Assembly: GCA_018417955.1 (NCBI GenBank)
Contig: JACTVC010000001.1
Span: 3,038,001 to 3,102,000, forward strand
Direction of reading: 5' to 3'
DNA from: Laccaria trichodermophora
Lineage: Eukaryota; Basidiomycota; Agaricomycetes; Agaricales; Hydnangiaceae
DNA: 64,000 nt
A program made the translations under genes and the position numbers. Of this stretch, positions 11,297-22,500 are shown piece after piece. The notes beneath the pieces are model-generated. The model was not told the DNA's origin and searched no databases. It saw only the letters and a program-made list of their open reading frames with translations. Position 1 is the stretch's first letter. Each line of letters starts with the position of its first letter.

Positions 11297-12129
11297 TCCA
11301 TCCCCTTATATGCACCTTTTTCAAGGAGTATCACCTTACCGGAGCCACTTTCTTCAGCTGGCGGTAAAGACGTTTGGTTGAGCAAAGGCAGATGAGTTGA
11401 AAACCCTGACTCCTACCAGGTGTTCCTAAAAGTACAATCTTCCCGGGAATGTCGTGCTTCTCGAGTGCGGCCCTAATGGCTAACGCAACTGCAACACCTG
11501 AAAAGCGGCAGATATTTGCATGAGCCAACGTCGAGTAAAATTTAAGGGAAGCTACCTGAAATTCCGATGAGATTATGGCCGCAAGCATGACCAATGCCTT
11601 CCAACGCATCCATCTAGATAGATAGGTTAAGAATGGTTCAAAGTCTCCCCAGATAAGATAGCAGACTTCAGTTGATACCAATCGTTCTCCCTCCCGATCC
11701 ATGCGCAAACGTAGCCTGCCATGCGGTTGGGAGATGGAACTGCTTCGTCACCTCCCATCCATGCTTCGTCATGAACTCAGTGTAAACATCGTGAGCATGA
11801 CTGTGGAAGGTTCTTGATTAGAGGAAAGGGGACCTGATCATCGGCTCAGACGTACTATTCTTCAAATCGGAGTTCAGGATGCGCTGACAAGGGATGTATC
11901 AATTAGATTAGATCGTCTGTATCGGTTTTGAGCACTCACCATGAATATCAAGGCTAAGAGCCCTCAACTCTGCATCGAGAGCTTTGATTGTAGACTCAAT
12001 CGTCTCGAGGACATCGGGCCTATAAAGATCGCCGGAGCCCGGACGGTGAGGCTTTGGCTGAGCATTGTCGTCAGGTCGCCATACTTCGTTGACAGAAAAA
12101 CTATCGTTGGTGTGGTCGCAGATGCACAT
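11294..12129 (-). pseudogene. M20-family amidohydrolase copy B, truncated
   Basis: Matches exons 1-6 of copy A (12129-11940, 11883-11856, 11800-about 11660, 11613-11556, 11497-11417, 11357-11294). At the end of exon 3 the sequence reads GIN then TGA (about 11665), and the GTATGC splice donor of copy A is lost. In exon 6 the frame runs out of GAYKGMDA directly into the inverted helicase exon, so the C-terminal half including the GHTAHAA motif is missing. It is therefore a pseudogene although its promoter region survives. Confidence 0.9.
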
Positions 12130-12339
12130 AGCGGTCCGGGTGAGAGTGGAAGACTGAGCGCCACATGCTTATGAACGGGCATTTATAACGAATCTTCTGC
12201 TGTTAAGAATGAGATCGCAAAAGATCGGTTCTTGAGCAACTGAGCCTCTTGCTCATCGTCCCGCTGTGCATTGTGTAAAGATGTAGACGCCATGAGCAAG
12301 TTGCTGTTGAGGGCTGTTGTCGTGATCTTTCGATCAACG
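12130..12339. promoter_or_regulatory. Bidirectional promoter copy B (M20 pseudogene / helicase B)
   Basis: The 210-base spacer between divergent ATGs retains a TTTATAA element at about 12182 at the same relative place as in unit A, with scattered small indels. It should still drive helicase B. Confidence 0.55.
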
Positions 12340-15300
12340 ATGACAACGGAAGCTCAACTTACGGCCTTCATCGCGCGGCAACGTACGCTACTGGCCAAAG
12401 AACGAGATGCTGAAGTCGAACGAAGCTCACTGCTGTTGTCCAACTGTGGCCCCAAATTGCTAGAACAGAAGGGACTGTCATTAGGCGGGCTTGGCGTCTC
12501 AAGCATTAACATTGGTCTGGGTGGAAAAACGTACGTTCAGAGCGAAATCTTTCCTGACAACATACACTGATCTATTCAAAGGGTAGGTTAGTTGAATTAG
12601 AACGCCCCTCCGCGTATCACTCTAGCCCACTCTTTCCTCCACACACGATCAGGTTGGCATTCCATTTCAGTTGTGAATTTCCTTTAGATAACGTGTCGTT
12701 AGACCAGGAGATCTTGCTCTGATTGAGGCTAATGTGTCATCGAGCGGCGCCACGAAGAAGGCCAAAAAACCGACTTCGACCGACACAAAGTCGGCCCAGG
12801 TGGAAGGCGTCGTCTACAAAGTGAGTGGGACTATACTGCGTTTCGATGTTCTCCATCAATTCTACAATGCTGCAGGTCTCTGATGCACGTATCGTCATCG
12901 CGGTCGAGCCATCAGACTCTGCTACAGAAGACCTAGACCTCCCGGAACGTTGTCGCGTCGTTAAGCTTGCAAATAGTGTGACATACGATCGGTACATCTC
13001 CTTTGCTTTCAGTGAGGCCCAGAACTCTGATCAGCTTTGAGCAGCATGGACAAAGCAATCGATCACCTCGAGAAGACTGTTATACCTTCTGTCTGTCGTG
13101 TCGCCCTGGATTTTTGAGAGTATTACTTAGCTCTTATAGGGCGATGCCTCGAAAGCGGCAGTGAACCCTCTGATTCAGGTCCTCCTCGGCATAACGCCAC
13201 CCTCTCGAAGAATTCCCCTCGATAACATTGTCTTTTTTGATGAACACCTAAACGAGAGTCAGAAAGAAGCTGTCAAGTTCTGCCTGGAATCCCCGGAAGT
13301 GGCATGCATTCACGGCCCTCCAGGTATGTTTCACCTTCATCATTGGCTTCTCTTACTGACGTGGATCAGGTACTGGGAAGACGCATACGTTGATCGAAAT
13401 CATTCGCCAGTTGACGGCTGAAAGCCCCACGAACCCCAAACCCAATCGACTTCTCGTCTGCGGCGCCTCCAACTTGTCAGTAGACAACATTTTAGAGCGT
13501 TTATTGGCGCTGCCGGCCGAAGGAAAGTCTGAGAAGTTGAAAGTGACGCGGATAGGTCATCCTGCTAGGGTGATGACGCACGAAGGGATCATAGAATCCA
13601 CGTTAGAGGTCAAGGCTACTCGGACGGAACAGGTGTGTTCATCTTCTTCGTTAAGTCTTCTCTCTAAATGCTTTGCTAGGCGGCATTGGCCAAAGATGTC
13701 AAGAACGAGTTAGAGACTGCTCTTGGAGTTTTGTCTGGAAAGGGAAAGGGTATGAAAGGAAAGGGACCAAGGGGCGCGGAGCGTAAAAAGATGTGGGAGG
13801 AAGTGAAGGCTCTGCGAAAAGAGTCTGTTCACCGCGTCTTTTTTTGTGATTCCAAGGTCTCACGAACCTCATCCGACCAGGTACCGCCAGAGGGAAGGCG
13901 GGGTTGTGAAATCTGTCCTCGGGGAATCACAAGTGCGTTCTAGCAACAGTTTCAGATCCATTTCGTTCAACCTGATCGACGCAGATCGTTCTTGCTACAT
14001 GCCATTCTTCTGGCGGCCGACAGCTTCGTTATCATGACTTTGACGTCGTCATTATTGATGAAGCGACGCAGGCTCTCGAAGCTGTGAGTGTCACCGTGTA
14101 TTGTGCTACCTCATTTTCTTAACTAACGTTTTCATCCACTGTAGGTTTGCTGGATTCCCATCTTCAAAGCAAAGAAGCTCATACTGGCGGGAGACCCCAT
14201 GCAGCTTCCTCCAACTATACTCTCAATTGGTAACAACAAGAAAGCAAAAGCAAAAGCTGGAAAATCTGCATCAATAGCCACGACCAAATCATCGGGATCA
14301 AAGAAAGAAGTAACAGTGAACGCAGAACCCGAGGAACCCGTGGAGAACGACTCAGGCTCCGGTACTGATGAGGACAAGTCGGAAGAAGAGCAAGAAAGTG
14401 AAGGAGAGGAGGCCCCAGTTCCCGAGCCGCTACCCTCGAAACTCAAAACGTCGAAAACAAGGCGGATCGAGCTCATGCCTCCACGCACACTGGAGACTAC
14501 CCTTTTTGACCGCCTGGAAAAGATGTACGGGCCCAGCATCAAAAGGATGCTCAAAGTCCAATATCGGTTCGTCTTCTTTCCTCTTTCCATCCACTTCCTT
14601 ACACCCTTGATAGAATGCACGCTCAAATTTGCGCCTTCCCCTCCAAGACTCTATACGGTTCTAAACTTCAATCTCACTCTTCCGTTGCCGCACGCCTACT
14701 GCAAGACTTACCCAACACACATGCCGATTCAGAGGAAGACGTAAAAGACATGCTACAGACCCCAGTAGTGTTCTTCGATACTGCTGGCTGCGAGTACTTC
14801 GAGAGACTTGACGGAGATGGGGATGAAGGGAGCAGATGCAACGAGAATGAGGTGACTATTGTGAAGAATTGGGTTGAGAAACTCGTAAGTCACCCTTCCA
14901 CACTCAGTGCCCGTGACTCACGTTTTGTAAAGGTGGAGGTTGGGATACAGCCGAAACAGATTGCCATCATCACTCCGTACGTGGAGATATTGAGAGCTGA
15001 TTATTGTAAAGGGACTGAAGTCTTTATAGATATCAAGCGCAGGTGACGCTGCTGACGTCTACCCTTCGCCCGACATACGGCCCCGATTTGGAGATCGGCA
15101 CGGTGGATGGAATGCAAGGCAGAGAAAAGGAAGTGATCATCATCACCTTAGTTCGAAGCAACGACACCGTAAGCCTGTCTCCCTCTGTCGAGGAAAGCTA
15201 ATAGTTGAACTCCGTTTCGCAGAGGGAAGTTGGATTTTTGAAGGAGAAACGCAGAATGAACGGTGAGATCATTTCCTTTCTGTCAAACATAGTTAACCGA

Positions 15301-15514
15301 CACTCGTTTCTCCTTGCAGTTGCTATGACTCGGGCGAAACGTCACCTTGTGAGTCAAACTAAAGCCACTTGGGCCGACCTTTTCATTCTGACCCGCCAAT
15401 TTGAAGTGCATCGTTGGCGATTCTTCAACTGTCTGTCATGGTGGATCATATCTCAAGAAATGGCTTGCGTGGCTGGACACTAACGCAGATGTCAAGTACG
15501 CGGGTCTCGAATAG
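12340..15514 (+). CDS. HCS1: HCS1/SMUBP2-type superfamily 1 helicase, copy B, intact
   Basis: Same 17-exon structure as copy A: 12340-12530, 12587-12652, 12703-12820, 12876-12991, 13045-13090, 13140-13323, 13370-13632, 13680-13822, 13881-13932, 13985-14083, 14145-14566, 14614-14884, 14933-14980, 15043-15168, 15223-15262, 15320-15348, 15407-15514. All phases agree and give 773 residues. Motifs as in copy A: GPPGTGKT split by an intron, [44 protein letters not shown]. The C-terminal [19 protein letters not shown] is complete, unlike copy A. Probable role: unwinding DNA or RNA 5'-3' in replication or translation, by analogy with Hcs1 and IGHMBP2; the R3H and zinc-finger tail of IGHMBP2 is absent, as in yeast. 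Likely the functional gene of the pair. Confidence 0.92.
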
Positions 15515-16200
15515 GAAATCCACGGAGGCTTGTACATTCATAAACAAGTGCATTTTTCCGACGTGCTGATCTTGAGTTGTCGAAGTGAAGGAGGGTATCT
15601 TTCGAACCCTATTCGATACATGCCTACCGCGAGGTCTCGCTTATGCAGTTTCCCTTTCGCAAAGGTCTTAATTATATCACCCGATCACAATCTTTATTCC
15701 GGAATTACAGGTGTTCAAGTAGTTCCACCATCCGTGGGTCATCCACCTGCCAAAACCTCAAAATATCATATATGGATGTGGCGGTCAACCTCTCCTCGCA
15801 TCAACATCTTTTGAGATGCTTTGACAGTGTATTTTTCCTTCGAGAAATTTCAGCCGTTCATCACAGAGGCTAAGGATTTATTCGATCTAAAGGGAAGCCC
15901 TGAAAGAAGTGACGTACTTTGTTACCACTCTTTGTTACCACACTTCGTCAGATAGCATGAGAGCCTCGACTTCACGTATTTTTTCTTCAAGAACTTTCAA
16001 ATTGTGCTCAAATCTAAGGGTACTTATATTACTCAAGGAATGCCCTGAGAGAAGTGATGTACGTTCTTGTACGTTGTTTCCTTGTCTGCCAATTCTTTCC
16101 GTGTCTGAAGCAGAGCTGCTTTGCGTAGATCTGATCGCTCGGTCAACGGCGGCCCCGTGAGCGTGGTGATCAATGATTCTGGACCGAAGGAGGGTGGGTG
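15407..16200 (+). repeat. Inverted repeat arm 2 (helicase last exon to gene X copy 3)
   Basis: Partner of 10523-11296 in opposite orientation. Both arms carry helicase exon 17, the same spacer, and gene X with the same internal deletion. Between the arms lie the M20 pseudogene and almost all of helicase B. Confidence 0.85.
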
Positions 16201-16266
16201 ATCTTCAGGGTGATGGAGTTCAGAGGCGTTTTCAGAGGTGTTGAGGGACTGCAGTGACACGTTCAT
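15715..16266 (-). pseudogene. Gene X copy 3: internally deleted pseudogene
   Basis: Starts with an ATG (16266) matching the start of gene X copy 1 (MNVSLQSLNTSE...), shortened by an in-frame gap before GPPLTERSDLRKAALLQT. Exon 2 (from about 16017) has an in-frame TAA at LSDEVW. Exon 3 is short and frame-shifted, and it runs directly into the final VDDPR codons near 15750, losing about 600 bases of exons 3-5. Not functional. Confidence 0.82.
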
Positions 16267-16874
16267 TGTGGTGTAGGTAAGAGAAAGAGGAGGGACTTGG
16301 GAGATTTGAAGCGTTGAGACATTGCCATATCACAAGTTTTTCACTGCCGAGTCCCCAATGTCAGTCTACGCACGCGGCATTCTTCGTTCTGACAACTACC
16401 AAGGCAGACACATGGCCCTCTTCACACTACTCTGCAGAATTCAAGCGGCAGCGTCGATATAATTGCTAGTATATATACCAGCTCACCCAGACTGCTGGAA
16501 ACACACTGGCTCCTTTTTTTTTATGGACACATGAGGAACGAGAGGTGTGTGCTACGATCACTGCCGGCTTATTTACAACAGTAGTTCTACATCCAAGAAC
16601 TTCAAGTCATAATGATATTACTACAAGGTTGTAGTAGAAGCAATTAGTTATCGCGTCGGAGGCAAAAGTGGGGGGGGATGGATCAGCATTTGTGCAACAC
16701 GGCCACATGTCCCAATCACTGTATGCATTGGATCCCGTTAATGGCCCGTTCTGATGCATGCTAGAAATGTACTTGACAAGCTGAGCTAAGGTGAGTGGAG
16801 AGGGAACGACTAGGGTATGAACGTCTGGAACTCGCCAAAGAGAAGCATAAATCAATGAAAGCAAAAAAGCACGA
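16267..16874. other. Intergenic, nothing recognised
   Basis: Contains a T-rich run at about 16515, a poly-G run at about 16672 and no convincing exon. It separates the duplicated region from the ATPase gene. Confidence 0.4.
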
Positions 16875-19540
16875 TCAATACTCAACAACGTCCGAAAGCA
16901 TCGAAGCATACTCCGATACCGACTGCTCATCCTCATACTCACTAACCACCTCCCTCATCGCATACCGCATAATCGGAGTCATAGGCACCAGTTTCGGGCC
17001 AACAACCTCCAACAACCCCACACCCTCGTCCTCGTCCTCATACTTCGTCGGCCCAAGGTGGATAGGTTGATGACGCTGCTGAGGTGTAGGCTGCAAGCTA
17101 GGCGTCTGTTGACTCGGCGTAGCTTGGTACGACGAGCTGACTCGAGGCCCCAATTCGTGCTCCCCAACCGGGACCATGTCGCTATCAACATCTTCCTCCT
17201 GTAGAAGTGGTGCGGGTGGGTACTCCACGGCCGTATGGCTGTTCTGGTGTCCGTGTGCGGATAGGGGCGCTTGCGGCGCTTCCACACACTCCGTCCACCG
17301 TAAATCCAACACCCGCCCCTTGACCATCCCATCCACAGCACGTATCCCTATTTCCTTGCACAGCTGGAAATACCCAAGATACGGCGCGCCTTCGCCCCCA
17401 AGCCGGGACATGACCTTTAAGAGCTGCATGGTGGTGAACTCGGGTGGGCCAGTCATCATCGTATCAGGTCCACCACCGCCGTCTGACATTGGCCCCGAAC
17501 CGGGCCCTCGTCCGAAAGTGACGTATGGGTTGGTGTGGGAAGGACTGACGAGTGGGGAGTACGATTTGAATCCTGCTGGACCTATACCTGGGTGTAAAGT
17601 ATCGGTGTTGCTCAGGTTCGCTTCTCTGTTAACGCCCGGGTTGGAGGGGTCACCCCCTTCCGACTGGGAAGAATTGATGATGTGTATGTTGAGCAGGGAG
17701 TATGCTTCTGTGAAGTGTGAACTTTGTCGCACTGTACGTTTTGCACAATCAACTTTTAGTTGGCATAGATGGGAAGATATGATGCGTACCATCCAAAGAC
17801 CCATTGAAGTTGACTGGAGAAGATAGATCAGCGTTATGATTCATCTTTGACGACACTTGACTAACCGTAATCCGTGACATAATCTTGCCAATGTGCCAGT
17901 TTACCACCAAAGGCATCGAACAGTGATTCGAAATTTAAAGCAGGCCTCAATGGTTCCGGTACACGTGGTAATAAGCGCTCATGGAAGTACGCCTGCGTCT
18001 CGGCTTTGGTGCAGTCGGCGATGGTGACGATCTATACAGTCATCAGACGTTAGCTACTGGCGAAACCGAAGACGAAGACAAAGTGCACCTTGCAATGCTG
18101 AGAGATATTCAATTGACGTAACCAGGTCTGATAAAACGGATCACTGGTCGCATGAATGACGTGACATAAACGATCCTGTTTTGTCAAAACAACCATGGAA
18201 TCGAGGAGACATTTCATCGTTTCCGTTGATTGAATTAGAGCAGGCCTGATAGAAAATATGAAACGAAGATCTTGCAATAAGAAAAAGACATACAATCGAT
18301 GTGCCTCGTCAAAGAAAATGATCTGGAAAAATCGGAAAAGGGTCAGAACGGTGAAAAGCTACCCCAGCCACGGAAAAAGAGAACGAACAGGCATTTTTTT
18401 TCCCTGCTTAAACCCCTCTTTTGGATCTTGTCGTTCTCCATCCTCGACCCTGTCCTCCACTTGGGGAGTACCCGTAAGCTCCAGATCAACATCCCTCTGG
18501 CGCCTTTTGCCTTTCCCAAAGATAGACCCGACCCTCCACCGCCGACGAACCTGATCATCCCCAGCCACAGCCGTAGAGTCCGAGCTCTGCCGACGTGGAC
18601 TTCTCCCCGTCGTCCTCAAGTCTGCCACAACCTGAGAAACACGTTTTTCCCGAGGTGCAGGTTGAAACTTCCAGTACTTGAGGAGTGAGCTTTGAAAGAG
18701 CTCCATGAGTCTAGCCACATCGCTCGTTTTTACGCTTCGACCAAGTTTATCTGAACCTCCCTCCTGCAGCCTCTTTTCTACGTTGAGCCTGTCGTGTTTG
18801 AAACTCCAAGCTTCATGCTCGAACTCTTCGTATCCTTCCATGGTGTTTGCGATTTCCTCAAAGTAAAGTTCCATTTGGAGGCTGAGGCTGTTATATAAGC
18901 TCGCGAGATCCGCAAAGCCTGCGATTCGGAGGTCGAAATGGAGGATGTGAAAACGTTCGTTGGAGAGGACTTCTCTGAGGAGGACAGTCTAGGTAATACG
19001 AGTTAAAAGATTAAAAGTAATTTGATGGGTGAAGACTTTACTTTTCCTGTGGAGCTTGAACCGAATAAGATGGTAAACGCCGGGTCACCCTCCAGAGTAC
19101 GTTCCAGGGTAAGCATCTCTGCTCTGCGCGGAAAGAACGTGGGGAGGCGGGAAAAGGTGTGCTTGGGCCGCAACTTGGCACGCTCCTTAGTTTCAGTCAT
19201 CTCACGACGGGCTTCTTCCAACAAACGTTTAGACTCTGTCAAAGAACGAACAGTTCGTGCGGGCTGCGAGTATAGATAAGGCACTTTTAACTTGTCACTA
19301 TTAATATGTCAGACATACGTTCTTGAGAACTCCAACAATCTCTCCGATGCCAAAGAAATTTCGCTTGCGAGGGTCGACCGGAATATAAGATGTGCGCCTT
19401 CTTGGAATGTTGCTCCTGAACAACCAGTGGACAGGTTCTGGTACACGAGTGCGAGATTGGGTTTGCTGGTGGTGAAGCTGATAACGTTGAGGAGATTTCC
19501 TGAGCTTTGCCGAGCTAGCGGTGCTGTTGCTTCTGTTCAT
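16875..19540 (-). CDS. P-loop ATPase (AAA+/ATPase_2-like), 758 residues
   Basis: Eight exons (19540-19319, 19263-19042, 18988-18389, 18322-18294, 18245-18089, 18031-17866, 17813-17790, 17731-16875) join into exactly 759 codons. Order: basic Ser/Arg-rich N-terminus that could be a mitochondrial presequence; FFPRRAEMLTLERTLEGD; Walker A GSSSTGKT, cut by an intron after GK; a long charged insert; Walker B IIFFDEAHRL on a 29-base exon; a sensor-like HVIHATSDPF; NGSLD; FTTMQLLKVMSRLGGEGAPY, as in winged-helix tails of ATPase_2 proteins; and a disordered Gln/Pro- and acid-rich C-terminus. The family is known for archaeal-type STAND/AAA+ ATPases widespread in fungi; the cellular role is unknown. The intron after exon 3 uses GTTCGT as donor. 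Confidence 0.82.
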
Positions 19541-19959
19541 GGACACCAGAGGGCGTGGAGTGCGCAAGACACAATGGAGGTCAAGGTGAGGTGGTGGACC
19601 CTGGAAGATGGGGAATAAATGGATTGGGGGAGAGGTCCTGGATTGGGAGATATGAATGAACAAACATGTGCGTACCGTACAGTATATGGTATGAAATGTG
19701 CGTATGCACTGCCGCAGCATGCGAGGCGAACACCTCGAGGCTGCCAAAACGTATCTGCCTCATGGCTGAAGAGGTAATCGTATCATCAGCGTTTCATTTC
19801 GAGAGCTTGGCCACTAAGGAATCCAAGTGGCTATTCGCGGAGAAACGTGTCTTGTACAGCATATTGAAGTTGATCGTGGTGGTTCTGCACCAACCACTGT
19901 TTGGTCACCCCTTCTGATGCAAACAGGGGTTTGATCAAAGCTCCCGAACCCACAGACTT
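19541..19959. other. Upstream region of the ATPase gene
   Basis: No exon seen. Upstream ATGs exist at 19747 and 19763 in minus-strand frames but lead into different or unsupported sequence. The R1 repeat begins at about 19960. Confidence 0.4.
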
Positions 19960-20835
19960 GCCACCTCTTGCCACAGACGTACGATATGCTACGACACTCG
20001 CATCGCTCAGAATATCAGCTGTACTAAGCTACGTATTCATATTCGTGAGCCAGCGCATATCTGAATCCTTCAGGATCACTCGACTTCACCTTGGTTCACC
20101 CTGTTCTATCGGCACAGTGGCAGGCCCGTCACGAGCGCTGCCATAGTCGTCCTACGGAAAGGGCACTCGTCTCCGCCTCGCTAGCTCTGTAAAGAGTTGG
20201 CCGACGTAACCCATCCATCTTGCTGGCCTTGGCCTCACAGCTGTGCCTTACCTTCCCTCCCTCCCTTGGTTTGCGAGATGGCCTCATACCATTTTGTCGC
20301 TTTCCCTAGCCCCTGGATACACTCTTTGTGTCTGGGCACTACGAATGCATACGGGACGCAGAACTGCGTATCGGATGTTTCGTATCATCAGTGATATATA
20401 GTGCGCGTCTTGATAGGCTGCTATCAAGGCAACTTGCATTATTACTGTGGATCAATTGACGATCCGCCGTAGTCATGGGAGACAAGTCGCAGCTGCTGGG
20501 TGCATGGAACGTTATGTGCACGAGGAAAATAAAGCGGGTGAATCGGGCTGGTTGAACTTGTCGTGGGCCTGGAAGGTGACCTCATACTTGGGGTCTGTTC
20601 CATGGTGTGCTCTCGCGTTAAGAGAGTCTCCTCGTAGTTGTGTTTCAACAACAATTTTTTCCTTCATACCCATTCGTTGGGCGCCTTTTTCGCGGGGGCA
20701 TTGCCCATGCACAGCTTCAGGTAAGTGTCGCCATTTCATTGTCAGACCATAAGCGCTGTTCGTGTTTCGCAGCAAATCCGGCGGCTCCACAGAGTTTAAG
20801 TCATTGGCAGCCCACATTTGAAGCTCTCTAATTAC
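19960..20835 (+). repeat. R1 dispersed repeat, copy 1
   Basis: Carries, in order, the modules that define R1: GCTACGACACTCGC (19988), CTATCGGCACAGTGG (20107), a GTGCACGAGGAAAATAAAG...GAATCGGGCTGG module (20518), a CTCATACTTGGGGTC module (20580), CAATTTTTTCCTTC (20652), CATTGCCCATGCACAGCTTC (20700) and GCAAATCCGGCGGCTC (20772). No long frame spans it. Function unknown. Confidence 0.65.
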
Positions 20836-21089
20836 CCTCATTCTGAACACTTCCATTGCTATCGGCGTTCTTTACCGCGTTGTATGGCTTGAAATCATCT
20901 TTTTCCCAATAGATCACAAGATTCAAAGTACGTGACCACGTCATGCTTCAACAGGATCCTTCTAAGTTTCACCTTGATCTTCCATGCGAACGTTCAAACT
21001 TGGTTCTAACGCCGTCGGAACGCTGCGCCGCGTGTTGCCCTGCCCTTAAGTATTCTTTGAAAAAGAGCATCGTCACCCAATCAGCGCAC

Positions 21090-21965
21090 ATGTCCACAAT
21101 ACTCGTATTGTCCAGGACATCAGCCCCCCAAAGCTCGTATCCTTTCTCGCGAGTGAGCCCATCCATATCCCCATCGTTCGACATCGCCCATCATCATTCC
21201 CAAACCATGCCTTGCCTTCGCCTGTTTTCTATCGGCACAGTGGAACACGAGGTATCAGACTCTCGTCGCCTCTTCTCCTCCACCTTGCTGGCTCTCAACT
21301 GCAAAGCCTGAGAGTCGGCTGACATCCTCCATGCGCCAGAAACAACCAAGCACTGGTGTTTCTAACCCTCCACTCCTCTCTGGGTTGACGAGACGGCTTC
21401 AACACGTCGTACTTCGCCTTCCCTGGCAGCCCCCGAATTCGATCGATCTTCGCATTCGGGGACTTCCGACGCCGTACGGGACACGGACGATATTGTGTTA
21501 TATAAAGTCGGCTGCCTCAGTGTATATACACTAGGCAGCTAAATAAACTTAGTCATGCAGTATATGTGTGCCTCCGTTGGTGGTCTGCCGTATTTATGGG
21601 AGGCGGTGGTGGCTGTTGGCGCTGGCATGTCTTGTGCACGAGGAAAATATGGCAGGCGAATCGGGCTGGTTACATTCTATGTTGTGGCCCAGGAGCGTGA
21701 CCTCATACCTGAGGTCAGTTCCATGGCGCGCTCTCACGTTAAGAGTGTCTCCTTCAAGTTGTGTTTCGACACCAATTTTTTTCCTTCGTGCCCATTCGCT
21801 GGGCCCTTTTTTGGCGGGGAATTGCCCATGTACTGCTTCAGATGAGTGACATCATTTTATTGAAAGACCACCAACGCTGTTCGTTTTTTGCAGCAAATCC
21901 GGCGGCTCGAGTTTCACACAGCGTTCGTAACTTATTGGTAGCCCACCTTCCGAGCTCCTCCTAGG
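21090..21965 (+). repeat. R1 dispersed repeat, copy 2
   Basis: Same module order as copy 1: CTATCGGCACAGTGG (21229), GTGCACGAGGAAAATATGG with GAATCGGGCTGG (21633), CCTCATACCTGAGG, CCAATTTTTTTCCTTCG (21771), ATTGCCCATGTACTGCTTCAG and GCAAATCCGGCGGCTCGAG (21894). Copies 1 and 2 lie head-to-tail about 1.1 kb apart. Confidence 0.65.
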
Positions 21966-22154
21966 ACCCTCGTGATGAGGGAAACTAGGACACTGTATTG
22001 CTATTGGTGTTCTCTACCACAAAATGTCTAACGGCTTCCAAAATTATATTTTTCTCACTCTCTTGGATCATAAGATGAACACGGCATTGTTGCCCCAGTA
22101 CGCAAGTACTACGCTCTGAAAGATGACGCACTGCCTTGATCCCCTGTTCACTGA

Positions 22155-22500
22155 ACGTGGCATGTCTGGTGCACTAAGAAAATGTGGCAGGCAATTCGCA
22201 CATGTTGTGGCCCAGGAACATGACCTCATACCTGGGGTCATTTATGGTGTGTGTTAGCGTTACGAAAATCTCGTTCCGTCTCAACACCAACTTCATCCTT
22301 CGTCCCGCTCGTAGAGCACTTTTTTGTTCAGAGGTGTGTCTTCATGTGCATAGCTTTTTGCAAGCTTTTTGTTAACGACGAGAGCATATACTATTTCCTG
22401 ATACATATCTCTGCGACTTCTCATAACTCCGGGGCTCTCGCTTGTACCCTGAGGGGGACATATATATTAATGCCATCTTATACTACAGTAAATCTGGTTA
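22155..22500 (+). repeat. R1 dispersed repeat, copy 3 (partial, with extra 3' module)
   Basis: Contains the GTGCACTAAGAAAATGTGG module, GTGGCCCAGGAACATGACCT, and a different 3' module (TTTCCTGATACATATCTCTGC ... GAGGGGGACATATATATTAATGCC) also found in copies at 32.8 and 36.1 kb. This suggests two R1 subtypes. Confidence 0.6.

Larger units (their letters stand above)
11294..15520. repeat. Segmental duplication, unit B
   Basis: Partner of 764-5018. It starts at the M20/helicase fusion point and ends just after the helicase stop. Coding parts and introns are very similar; the promoter spacer and the insert-coding part of helicase exon 11 (three bases longer here) differ most. Confidence 0.93.

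Noticed and set aside
18343..18688. Plus-strand open frames opposite the ATPase insert region
   Set aside because: They are the complement of the long exon 18988-18389, whose minus-strand frame continues the Walker A exon in phase.
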